64,000 nucleotides of DNA. Origin: Leptospira broomii serovar Hurstbridge str. 5399. Its GTDB lineage: Bacteria; Spirochaetota; Leptospiria; Leptospirales; Leptospiraceae. Shown piece by piece: positions 28,123-36,062 of this stretch. The position numbers were made by a program, and so were the translations under genes. The stretch is taken from contig NZ_AHMO02000011.1 in assembly GCF_000243715.2 (NCBI RefSeq), positions 558,001 to 622,000 of the forward strand, read 5' to 3'. Under the pieces are notes generated by a model. It worked only from the letters and a program-made list of their open reading frames with translations, was not told the DNA's origin and made no database searches. Numbering within the stretch: the stretch's first letter is position 1; every line of letters starts with the position of its first letter.

Positions 28123-29231
28123 ATCTCAATAGACTCCGGAATATAAAATATAAATTTACTTCCCACTCCTAGTTCCGACTCCACCCATATCTTACCTTTG
28201 TGCAATTCTATAATTTTCGCACAATGGGATAAGCCTATTCCAATTCCTTCATATTCTTCATCTCTATGTAATCTATAAAATAGCGAAAAGATTTTATCAA
28301 AATATCTACTGTCGATTCCGATTCCGTTATCCTGAACTGAAAATTCCCAGCCGTCATCGATCTTTCGAGCCTCTATACTAACTGTCGTCTTTAACGAGTT
28401 TCTGCCGTATTTGATCGCGTTACCGATGAGATTCTGAAACAATAATCTAAGCTCCAACGCATAGCACCGGATCGAAGGAAGAGCGGAGATATGTAATTCC
28501 ACATTTCGTTTATCATTCGGAGAAATCAAGTCTTCAAGGACGGAGTGAACTAACCCGTTGCAATCAACCATCTCAAGCTTCCTTTTAACTCCGATCCGAC
28601 TATAATCGAGAAGCGACTTAATAAGAACTTTCATCCTTTCAACGGACGCACCGATGGCTTTAAGAAAATATCTACTCTCTTCCGAAAAGTCCTTTTCAAA
28701 ATCCTTTTCCAAAATCTCCAATAAACTACCGATCGTATTCAACGGTTGACGCAAATCATGCGAAGTGATATACGTAAACTGCTCCATCTCCTTGTTTTTC
28801 GCAATCAATTCCTCGTTATACCTTTTCAATATATCGGCAGACCTGCGCGCCTCCGTCATATCTCTAGTAACTTTGATAAACGCCACCACATCCCGATTAT
28901 CGTCGTGAATCGCAGTAATCAGGATATTTCCATAAAACTTTGATCCATCTTTCCGAACTCGCCAGCCTTCGTGCCGAGCCTTGCCGTCTAGTCTGGCTTG
29001 TTCCAACAAATCTATAGGCAATCCATTTTGCAGCTCTTGCTTCGGATAAAAAATGCTAAAATTTTTTCCTATAATTTCTGTCGCCGAATATCCTTTAAGC
29101 TTCTCAGCTCCGATATTCCATGTTTGAATAAATCCATCCTGATCTAATATAATAACGGCGTAGTCTTCAATTTCATCGAATATATAGGAAAATCCGTGCT
29201 CAAAAATTCTCTTTGCTGTTGCTTCATTCAT
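28119..29231 (-). CDS. PAS-domain sensor histidine kinase
   Basis: A 370-residue soluble kinase. PAS domain about 15-130 (GYSATEIIGKNFSIFYP), coiled coil, HisKA with H158 in ITSHDLRQPLN, and HATPase with NLIGNAIKYGRN, DNGIGID and GIGIGLSHCAKI. The HDLRQPL form is typical of phytochrome-like and Rcp1-linked kinases, but no GAF or PHY domain is present here. The partner is the receiver protein coupled to its 3' end. Confidence 0.88.
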   Translation of the reverse strand: MNEATAKRIFEHGFSYIFDEIEDYAVIILDQDGFIQTWNIGAEKLKGYSATEIIGKNFSIFYPKQELQNGLPIDLLEQARLDGKARHEGWRVRKDGSKFYGNILITAIHDDNRDVVAFIKVTRDMTEARRSADILKRYNEELIAKNKEMEQFTYITSHDLRQPLNTIGSLLEILEKDFEKDFSEESRYFLKAIGASVERMKVLIKSLLDYSRIGVKRKLEMVDCNGLVHSVLEDLISPNDKRNVELHISALPSIRCYALELRLLFQNLIGNAIKYGRNSLKTTVSIEARKIDDGWEFSVQDNGIGIDSRYFDKIFSLFYRLHRDEEYEGIGIGLSHCAKIIELHKGKIWVESELGVGSKFIFYIPESIEI

Positions 29232-29645
29232 TATTCAAAAGCCTCGACTGAGAACTCCGATGTTCGATATCCGCTTTATTTATCTCCGAAAGGAAATTCC
29301 GTTTTTTCCCAAAAATCAAGTAAAAAAAGATATTAGTTTATTGTACGAGCTTTGTCCATTATAAATTCTAAGTATGTTAATATTATATATTCCTTTTTTA
29401 ACTTAAAAGGGTGAACACTTAAGTCTCCCCTTTGGAAATAAATGTCGATTTCGCTTAACAGGAAGTATCATTTTATTATGTAATTCGTATTAATTTCAAG
29501 AACAAGCCGATATAATATATGAATGAAAATTCATAAATGAGTAAAAGAGAAAATACATTATCGCTTGAAGGGAGATAACCGATATTAGGTGAATCCGGAT
29601 CGGAGGATGATTATCCGTGTGAAAACAGTAATTAGGTTCGGTCTT
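29232..29645. other. Intergenic region, no gene seen
   Basis: About 410 bp of AT-rich sequence between the PAS kinase promoter and the end of the ATP-grasp gene. No ORF, repeat or clear hairpin found. Confidence 0.45.
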
Positions 29646-30929
29646 CTAATTCAATACTTGAACTATATCAGGCATGACATATACTGGCGAAAATCCGCCC
29701 CCTTTCGTACTAAAATTAGTCGTTTGACCCCGATACAAACGGGAAGCGAATAGCAATATTTCATTCCTATAGATATATGCTCTTAAATCCATTTTCATTC
29801 CAATTTTCGTTCCGGATATCGAAGTAGTCCGAACCGAAGGAGGAATTAATTCTTGATAAATGTAATCGCCATTTAGGATTTCATTATATTTCCCTTTGGT
29901 CAGCTTGCCGCCGCAATAGGCCGCCTTGCTTCCAAAGCCCTCCTCCGGTTTAAAAAAAATTGACTTTCTTTTATTCCAAATTTCGACCGACTTGTCCGGA
30001 TTGACGAAACTAGTTTTCGGTATAGATCTTTCCAGAATTTCCAAAGAATGCTCGTCCAATCCCGCCGACTTAAGAAATGTAGAATCCGATAGAAATACGA
30101 GATTTGATTTCCTTGCGAATAGATCGTAATCCATTGGATTCGGAGTAAGAACAACCTCTCCGTTACTCCAAGCGGAATGCAAATGGGCGCATTCAGGAGA
30201 GAATAGATGAAAATCCGTAAGTCTATTATAGATAAGATCGATTTTTTGATCCTCGAAATAAAGATTCCCGTTCCTTCTTTCGATTTGCTCGGGGGATAGA
30301 ATTATGCATTTGATTCCTTTCGATTGAAACAAATCTCGAAACAAAAGAAATTCTGAATATAAAAACTGAGCTTGAGGATTATTATCAACGATAGCGACTA
30401 CCTTCGGCAAACCGGAATGACCGTTTGCCGACCATTCTTCAATAAAAATGGAAAAGAAAGTATCTTTCAGTCCTTTAAGTTCGTTGAGATTCGGTAACGC
30501 TAGGTCGACCGCCTTACAGCAACGAATCTGTGCCGTCATTAGCTTGAATTGCAGGAATGCTCCGCCGGCATTCGTATTAATTTCAATCAGCTTTGGTCCG
30601 TCGGAAGTTCTATGGAAATCCAGACTTAAAAAGACTCCACCTTCGCTGTTGCGGCGTGTTATCTCTCTAGGATACGACTTTAAGAATTCGTTCCTAATCG
30701 AAGGAAGCTGCAAGGCGGATCGAATCGAGTGCAGAATGTCCTTCATTCTTTCTACTTCCGATAAGTTTATAAACGAAGGTGTCTCCGAAAAAAATTGGTT
30801 TGCGGGAATCGGGCTATGAACGGCTTTCAAAGGACCTTCATTCAACTTATCGATATCCAACGAAGAGCAGGAACATGTATCATTCAGAACATCGGCAATC
30901 CTTTCGTCGCATATAGTCGAATCATTCAC
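29646..30929 (-). CDS. ATP-grasp-like protein of unknown substrate
   Basis: A 427-residue protein starting at GTG, with GAGGT 6 nt upstream. LIEINTNAGGAF, FFKPEEGFGSKAA and YIYQELIPP are ATP-grasp signatures (metal/nucleotide-binding region, lysine strand, adenine-binding loop). The metal-binding motif precedes the lysine motif, which suggests a circular permutation as in glutathionylspermidine synthase-like enzymes. ATP-grasp enzymes ligate a carboxylate to an amine or thiol. Residues 10-20 contain CSCSS. It overlaps a small upstream frame by 8 nt. Product is unknown. Confidence 0.65.
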   Translation of the reverse strand: MNDSTICDERIADVLNDTCSCSSLDIDKLNEGPLKAVHSPIPANQFFSETPSFINLSEVERMKDILHSIRSALQLPSIRNEFLKSYPREITRRNSEGGVFLSLDFHRTSDGPKLIEINTNAGGAFLQFKLMTAQIRCCKAVDLALPNLNELKGLKDTFFSIFIEEWSANGHSGLPKVVAIVDNNPQAQFLYSEFLLFRDLFQSKGIKCIILSPEQIERRNGNLYFEDQKIDLIYNRLTDFHLFSPECAHLHSAWSNGEVVLTPNPMDYDLFARKSNLVFLSDSTFLKSAGLDEHSLEILERSIPKTSFVNPDKSVEIWNKRKSIFFKPEEGFGSKAAYCGGKLTKGKYNEILNGDYIYQELIPPSVRTTSISGTKIGMKMDLRAYIYRNEILLFASRLYRGQTTNFSTKGGGFSPVYVMPDIVQVLN

Positions 30930-31149
30930 GTTTTAACCTCGGTTCGTTAATAATCTTAAAGACGACGAGCGATTTCCTCAAATCGTCCTGCAAATTTTCT
31001 CTACTGACTGAAAAATCCTCAATCATATCTTTGACTGTCAGAGCCGCAGTAAAAACTTTTATATGCCGGAAAATCATGGCTTGAGATAAATTAATCCCTT
31101 CGAGCGAATCTCCGCAAATAATTAAACTCCTTCCCAAGACCGGCCTCAA
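30922..31149 (-). CDS. Small protein upstream of the ATP-grasp gene, unknown function
   Basis: A 75-residue frame that starts at TTG and whose stop overlaps the ATP-grasp start by 8 nt. The ATP-grasp ribosome site lies inside it. The sequence is mixed helix/strand (SLEGINLSQAMIFRHIKV, then IEDFSVSRENLQDDLRK) with no signal peptide and only one Cys. It could be an accessory subunit or a substrate of the ATP-grasp enzyme. No family is recognised, and the start has only a weak ribosome site. Confidence 0.5.
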   Translation of the reverse strand: MRPVLGRSLIICGDSLEGINLSQAMIFRHIKVFTAALTVKDMIEDFSVSRENLQDDLRKSLVVFKIINEPRLKRE

Positions 31150-31199
31150 AATAGCGATTCCTGTGGAGCAATCCAGAAAATTTAAGTTTAGATGGAATA

Positions 31200-31562
31200 T
31201 TACTTTTGGGAGGCGACGGAGAATAAATTTCGAATACCGCCCGCGTCCCGTACTTCGGTAAATCCTTCCTCTTTCAAAATTGTTTTTGCCCTTGCACTTC
31301 TACCGCCTGACTGACAGTACAATATAATTTTTCCTTGCTTCGGTCCTAACTCACCCAAATGCGAGTGCAGATCATTGATGGGAATATTGATCGCTCCCGG
31401 ATAATGTTCGACTGCGAATTCCTGGGGAGTTCTTACATCGACGACGAGTGCCCCTTGCTCCAGCCAATTCGGAATTTCACGTCCCTCATCGTTTTTCCCG
31501 CAACCTATTTGCATAGTAGTTAACAGGACTATCACGCTTAGAAATAATTTATCGTTATTCAT
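31200..31562 (-). CDS. Rhodanese-domain lipoprotein
   Basis: A 120-residue protein with a signal ending MQIGC (Cys21). The mature part is one rhodanese domain: VVDVRTPQEFAVEHYPGAINIP and active-site C83 in YCQSGGRSA. Single-domain exported rhodaneses carry sulfur as a persulfide or act in thiol chemistry in the periplasm. It is separated by about 50 bp from the small protein and ATP-grasp genes downstream and could share their transcript. Confidence 0.88.
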   Translation of the reverse strand: MNNDKLFLSVIVLLTTMQIGCGKNDEGREIPNWLEQGALVVDVRTPQEFAVEHYPGAINIPINDLHSHLGELGPKQGKIILYCQSGGRSARAKTILKEEGFTEVRDAGGIRNLFSVASQK

Positions 31563-31662
31563 AGATACCGCCGTAGTTTTAAATTACCTAACTCAAAGGA
31601 GGCAAGTCAAGTTACAACTTCAATCTTAGAACCAGGGACTTTAGAATAAGGCACTGCAAAAA

Positions 31663-32943
31663 TCATCCGATATCGTCTATTTTTTTCCGAATACCTAGTT
31701 TTTCTGTCTGCGTCTTGGCTAACGAATAAGCTTTTTGAAAATTCAATTTCGCTTTTCGGTCATCGACAGTTTTATAAAGTTCTCCTAATAGAACGAAGTA
31801 AAAATGATTATTTTCCAGCTTTAACTTCTCCGCCTCGACGATGGCTTCATCTCTTCCATTCGCTTTGTACAAGGCGAATGTCCGATTCAATGCTACGCTC
31901 GGAGAATAATTTACCATAAGAAGCTGATTATACAATTGAAGAATATCTTTCCATTTCTCCTCCGTGTCTTCCTTTATACAATGCCAATAAGCGATTTTCG
32001 CCTCTAAATGATACGAGCTTATCTCGTCTCCTTGGGCGGAAATATTCAAAAAATGAATTCCTTGATTTACCAACGCCTTATCCCATAATTCCTCGTTTTG
32101 CAGCTCGTATAGAACGAGAGGGTTTTCGTCGGTTTGTCTTGCACCGAATCTAGACGCATGAAAACACATTAGGGAAAGCAATGCATTCGTCCTAGGTCGA
32201 TTCGTTCTCTCATACTCGGAGAGCATAACGCCGAGGCGCAGAGCTTCCAAACAAAAGTCCTTTCGCAGAATTCGATTTTGAGTTTTTGAATAATATCCTT
32301 CGTTGAAAAGAAGATAAATAATGTGTAGAACATTATCGAGCCGGTCGGCTATCTCATTTTCCTGCGGGAGCTCCATTTTTACTTTTTCAATCCGTAATTT
32401 TTCTTTTGCCCTAAACAACCTTTTATTGATCGTTTCCTTATTCGATAAAAATGCTTCTGCGATTTCATCTATACCGAAACCGCATAAAATACGCAGCGCC
32501 AATCCGATTTGAGCCTCGCTTGCAATAGCAGGATTGCAAATGGCAAAAAGCATCTGAAGCTGACTATCCTTGATGTTTTGTTCGGAGAAATTTAAATCGG
32601 CGGCTTCGGAATTCCGTTCCTGCCTTAAGGTTAATTCGGGAATTATTTTTCTTTCGAAAGTCTTACTTCTTCTGAAATGATGAAGAGTTTTTCGTTTTGC
32701 GACGACGTAAAGCCATGCCGTCGGATTGCCTGGAATGCCTTTAATTCTCCAGGTTTCCGATGCCAATAAGAACGTTTCGCTTACGATATCTTCGGCTAAT
32801 TCTATGTGTTGTAATCCGAAACGTTTACTAATAACGGCAACCATTTTGGAAAATTCCTTCTGGAATAATTGCTTTAATGATTCGGATTCTTTTTCCATAT
32901 TAAACGGCAAAGCTCTCTTCTTCCGGAAGAAAGCTTTGCCCAC
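31663..32943 (-). CDS. ECF42-type RNA polymerase sigma factor with TPR-like extension
   Basis: Up to 426 residues. Sigma region 2 (LAEDIVSETFLLASETWRIKG, PTAWLYVVAKRKTLHHFR) and region 4 (FGIDEIAEAFLSNKETINKRL) are followed by about 200 residues of helical repeats with VALNRTFALYKANGRDEAI, the hallmark of ECF42. In this group the extension, rather than a separate anti-sigma factor, is thought to control activity. The preceding YCII/DGPF gene is the known constant partner. The start is uncertain: GTG at 32943 has a crowded ribosome site and ATG at 32898 is in frame. It is probably the last gene of a four-gene operon. Confidence 0.88.
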   Translation of the reverse strand: MGKAFFRKKRALPFNMEKESESLKQLFQKEFSKMVAVISKRFGLQHIELAEDIVSETFLLASETWRIKGIPGNPTAWLYVVAKRKTLHHFRRSKTFERKIIPELTLRQERNSEAADLNFSEQNIKDSQLQMLFAICNPAIASEAQIGLALRILCGFGIDEIAEAFLSNKETINKRLFRAKEKLRIEKVKMELPQENEIADRLDNVLHIIYLLFNEGYYSKTQNRILRKDFCLEALRLGVMLSEYERTNRPRTNALLSLMCFHASRFGARQTDENPLVLYELQNEELWDKALVNQGIHFLNISAQGDEISSYHLEAKIAYWHCIKEDTEEKWKDILQLYNQLLMVNYSPSVALNRTFALYKANGRDEAIVEAEKLKLENNHFYFVLLGELYKTVDDRKAKLNFQKAYSLAKTQTEKLGIRKKIDDIG

Positions 32944-32958
32944 CTTAACGTAAATTGA

Positions 32959-33294
32959 TCAAAGAACTGGTCGAATTTCCACGCTACCTTCGGCGTCTAA
33001 CGCAGGACAACCGTGAGCCAATGTCGTAGCCTCCTCCAACGTATCAGCCTTAACGATGATAAAGCTGCCCAAGCGCTCTCTGATTTCCACGAAAGGACCG
33101 TCGGTAATAACCCCTCCGGCCTTCAGAACTTTTCCTTCCATCGATAGGCGGGGACCGTTATTCGCCAATTTTCCCTGTGCCGCTATGCCTCCGACCCAGT
33201 CTTGCCATTTTTTGGACAATGCCTGCATCTCTTGAGGCGACGCATTACTGTAATCATAGTTAGGTTGCCTGAATAATAGCATAAAATCTTTCAT
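32959..33294 (-). CDS. YCII-related (DGPF-domain) protein
   Basis: A 111-residue protein of the YCII/DGPF family: FMLLFRQPNYDY at the start and the name-giving DGPFVEIRE motif (ITDGPF). Its function is unknown; the fold is a ferredoxin-like dimer with a possible active-site pocket. It lies directly upstream of the ECF42 sigma gene, as is usual for this family, and downstream of the carboxymuconolactone decarboxylase gene. Confidence 0.9.
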   Translation of the reverse strand: MKDFMLLFRQPNYDYSNASPQEMQALSKKWQDWVGGIAAQGKLANNGPRLSMEGKVLKAGGVITDGPFVEIRERLGSFIIVKADTLEEATTLAHGCPALDAEGSVEIRPVL

Positions 33295-33361
33295 CGATTC
33301 TTCTCCTAATAATTTTTGTTAAACTTACGGAACAAAACGAACTTAAAGCTAGATTGAATCT

Positions 33362-33835
33362 CTACTTTATCAACGCTGCATGCTGACCGACCTGATATGT
33401 TCCGGCCGGCGTACGAAACGCAATATTAATGCGATTAAAACTGTTAATCGTTATAATCGATAAAGTTAGATCAATCAGTTCTTCCTCCGAAAATTGTTTT
33501 CTAGCTTGTTCAAAAACTTCGTCAGGAACGCGTGTTTCCTTGATTTCAGTGATTGCCTCCGCCCATGCTAGCGCTGCGCGTTCCCGATCCGAGTAAAAAG
33601 GAGTTTCCCGCCAAGCTTCCAACATATAAAGACGCTGTTCCGTTTCTCCCTTTGCGCGCAGGTCCTTCGAATGCATATCGAGGCAATAAGCACAACCGTT
33701 GATTTGCGACACTCTAAAATTTATTAAATCCAGGAGTGATTTCTCTACGATCGATTTCGCCAAGTACGTGCCTAAACCGAATAGAGGTTTCATTGCGTTA
33801 CCACCTTTCTCATAAACGTTAATTCTCTGTTTCAC
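33362..33835 (-). CDS. Carboxymuconolactone decarboxylase (AhpD-like) family protein
   Basis: About 157 residues from a GTG at 33835, which has AGGAGA 6 nt upstream; the open frame runs to 34000 but overlaps the DoxX-like gene. The AhpD core has CAYCLDMHSKD (CxxC with His), the redox pair of alkylhydroperoxidase-like proteins. Such proteins detoxify peroxides or act on aromatic compounds; those next to ECF sigma genes are usually peroxidase-like. It is in a coupled row with DoxX-like, YCII and sigma genes. Confidence 0.85.
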   Translation of the reverse strand: MKQRINVYEKGGNAMKPLFGLGTYLAKSIVEKSLLDLINFRVSQINGCAYCLDMHSKDLRAKGETEQRLYMLEAWRETPFYSDRERAALAWAEAITEIKETRVPDEVFEQARKQFSEEELIDLTLSIITINSFNRINIAFRTPAGTYQVGQHAALIK

Positions 33836-33857
33836 CTTGGTTCTCCTAAGATCATCC

Positions 33858-34295
33858 TTACATCCAACCGGTTTTCCATTGACGGTAAGAAAGTAAAACC
33901 ATGGAAAGAATGACGATCGGCGTAATGATCGCTCCGAAGCTATCGCCGGAAAACGAATGCGATGCCGCTGCTCCAAGAAGGTTAAACGAATACCCTGCAT
34001 AAGCCCATTCTTTTAAGATCCGGAACCTATTCTGTAAAATGAAAATCCCGCCTAAAAGTTTTGCTACTCCCAGAATTTTGCAGACGTAAATTGGATACCC
34101 CAGGTGAACGATGCCTTCCACATTATAGGAAACTCCTGCAAGTAGCATGACCGCGGCCATCAACATCGTTACCACGAAGGATAGCGTTATCACCCAGTAG
34201 ATCCATTTAGCGGTTTTTATCCATTTTGCCTTCTTTTCCGATTCCGAGAGTACGGCCTCTTCCTTCCCTTGGATCGAATTTATAGGATTTGCCAT
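33858..34295 (-). CDS. DoxX-like membrane protein
   Basis: A 145-residue protein with four hydrophobic segments (IYWVITLSFVVTMLMAAVML, IYVCKILGVAKLLGGIFIL and two more) and the YPIYVCKILGVAKLLG signature of the DoxX-like family. The family is linked with redox and quinone processes but is poorly defined. It is the first gene of the ECF42 operon, with the promoter presumably in the 34296-34480 gap shared with the divergent AraC gene. Confidence 0.85.
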   Translation of the reverse strand: MANPINSIQGKEEAVLSESEKKAKWIKTAKWIYWVITLSFVVTMLMAAVMLLAGVSYNVEGIVHLGYPIYVCKILGVAKLLGGIFILQNRFRILKEWAYAGYSFNLLGAAASHSFSGDSFGAIITPIVILSMVLLSYRQWKTGWM

Positions 34296-34480
34296 TTCAT
34301 TTCTCCTTCAAATAATTTGTGAATGGTTTGAACTATAATCGAATAAGGATTGAGAATGTCGAAATTGGACAGCGTCGGGGAAAAATTTTCGGTAAATCCT
34401 GCCTTTTTCGAATAGACTCCCTGCCTGAAATTCGGGCATTTTAACTCGATTTCAGATCGAACTAGCTACATTGACACACT

Positions 34481-35251
34481 ATGAAAATTGAGAAATACAT
34501 ACCGAGCGATCTCTTAAAACCGTTCGTTCAAACGTATCTCGTTATCGAGAGCGATAACGGAATGCAGAATAGAATTCTTCCAAGCTCCTCGGTCGTATTG
34601 TCTTTTCGTATTAAAGGAAGAGTTTCTTCCTTAGAGGAATTCGGCGAAAATTCGATTCCACTTTTAGGAATTTCAGGAATTAGAAGATTTCCCAGATTGA
34701 TTCGCTACTCGCCGGGGGCTGCCGCGCTACTTGTGATTTTCAAAGAAGGAGGTGCAACCGCTTTCTTTAAAGAACCCATGCATGAAATCTTTGGAATGAA
34801 TCTATCTTTGGATAATCTTACGGACCGAATCAAAATTCTGGAGACGGAGGAGAAACTATTCGAAGCGAATAATCACCGGCAAAGAATTTCGCTTATAGAA
34901 AGATTTTTGTTATCGGAATTGAAAGGAATCCGACCGGACATGCTGGTGTTAGAAACGATTCGAAAGATACGCGCTGCAAAAGGAGATCTTCGTATCGGAG
35001 AGTTGCTAAAAGGACTACCTATCAGTAGGGATTCCTACGAAAAGAAATTTAGGAGAATTATCGGAACCACACCTAAGCAGTTTTCGGAGATTGTACGAAT
35101 GCGAAATCTGATCGATCAATATTCCCCGAATATAAGTCTGACCGAAACTGCGTATCAAGCGGGCTATTATGATCAGGCGCATTTTATCAAGGAATTCAAA
35201 TCCTTTACCGGATTAACTCCAAAAGAATTTTTCAAATCTAAATATTGGTAA
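34481..35251 (+). CDS. AraC-family transcriptional regulator
   Basis: A 256-residue protein. The N-terminal 150 residues (LLKPFVQTYLVIES, RYSPGAAALLVIF) resemble the sensor domain of the DUF6597-type AraC regulators. The C-terminal two helix-turn-helices are clear: RDSYEKKFRRIIGTTPKQF and AYQAGYYDQAHFIKEFKSFTG. It is divergent from the DoxX-like/ECF42 operon across 185 bp, so it probably controls that operon. The inducer is unknown. Confidence 0.88.
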   Translation: MKIEKYIPSDLLKPFVQTYLVIESDNGMQNRILPSSSVVLSFRIKGRVSSLEEFGENSIPLLGISGIRRFPRLIRYSPGAAALLVIFKEGGATAFFKEPMHEIFGMNLSLDNLTDRIKILETEEKLFEANNHRQRISLIERFLLSELKGIRPDMLVLETIRKIRAAKGDLRIGELLKGLPISRDSYEKKFRRIIGTTPKQFSEIVRMRNLIDQYSPNISLTETAYQAGYYDQAHFIKEFKSFTGLTPKEFFKSKYW

Positions 35252-35315
35252 TATATAAAATTATAATATATTACTATTCTTAATAATAATCATAATCACG
35301 ATGCCCCCGTCGGCC

Positions 35316-35618
35316 TTATCCCATATCGTCGGATTCGGCGATCAGATCCCCCAATCTATCGAACTTCCCTCCCCGCAATGCACGCAAATCGGCAATCCAA
35401 TGACTAGCGGCAGAAAATTCGGAAGGTTCGATTTGACAGATTCGTCCCCTGTCGATTTTTTTCATACGCACTAACCCGCTCTCTTCCAAAAATTGCAAAT
35501 GTTGAGCTACCGCAGCTATGGAGATTTTGAGCGGCTTTACAAAATCCGAAGCAGACCCGGTTTCTCGATGATCTCTCTTCAGCTCGAAATCGTCGATTGT
35601 AAACTCCCCCTTCGACAA
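35316..35618 (-). pseudogene. ArsR-family regulator, N-terminal half disrupted
   Basis: The C-terminal part reads as an ArsR winged helix (ISIAAVAQHLQFLEESGLVR, then HWIADLRALRGGKFDRLGDL). The expected N-terminus with the ADPTRR helix is missing: upstream in frame are FTTFAD and a stop, and the join KGEFTIDDFELKRDHRE looks rearranged. The only start in frame is a TTG with no ribosome site. It may be a shortened, still translated gene, but a relic seems more likely. It is divergent from the monooxygenase operon, a common arrangement for such regulators. Confidence 0.5.
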
Positions 35619-35723
35619 ACCGGAGTTACTTTTTTTGCGATCAGCGAATGTGGTAAATTACTGATTTTTTACAATTTTTACCTTCGCTTTTAACGTATGC
35701 TGAACTTATACGGAGGTGATGGT

Positions 35724-36062
35724 ATGCAGAAGATTTTAATCGACCGATTTATAGTTCCAAAAACGTCAAAAGAGGAATTCTTGGAGCGAGTTCGGATAAA
35801 CCGGAGTTTTATTAAAACGATACCCGGATTCGTGAGCGATTCCGTTTATATACGAGAAGAGGAGGGAAATCGTTTTTACTTTGTCACGTTTGCAATTTGG
35901 GAAAGCCAAGAGGCACTCGAAACCGCAAAGAAAGCAGTGCTCGCGGAATATCAAAAGCAGGGATTCGTTCTGAATGCAATGTCGAATCGGATAGGGATTT
36001 CCTTCGAACGAGGAATCTTTGAAGAGGCAACTTCTAGTAAGTTTCAGGAGGTAAGCGCATGA
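35724..36062 (+). CDS. Antibiotic-biosynthesis-monooxygenase (ABM) domain protein
   Basis: About 112 residues from the ATG at 35724, which has GGAGGTGA 4 nt upstream; an earlier ATG at 35697 is not supported. The sequence follows the ABM ferredoxin-like pattern (KTSKEEFLERVRINRSFI, GFVSDSVYIR, FAIWESQEALETAK). Members are small oxygenases or heme/quinone handlers without cofactors. Its stop overlaps the next start as ATGA, so it is translated with the hydrolase. Confidence 0.8.
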   Translation: MQKILIDRFIVPKTSKEEFLERVRINRSFIKTIPGFVSDSVYIREEEGNRFYFVTFAIWESQEALETAKKAVLAEYQKQGFVLNAMSNRIGISFERGIFEEATSSKFQEVSA

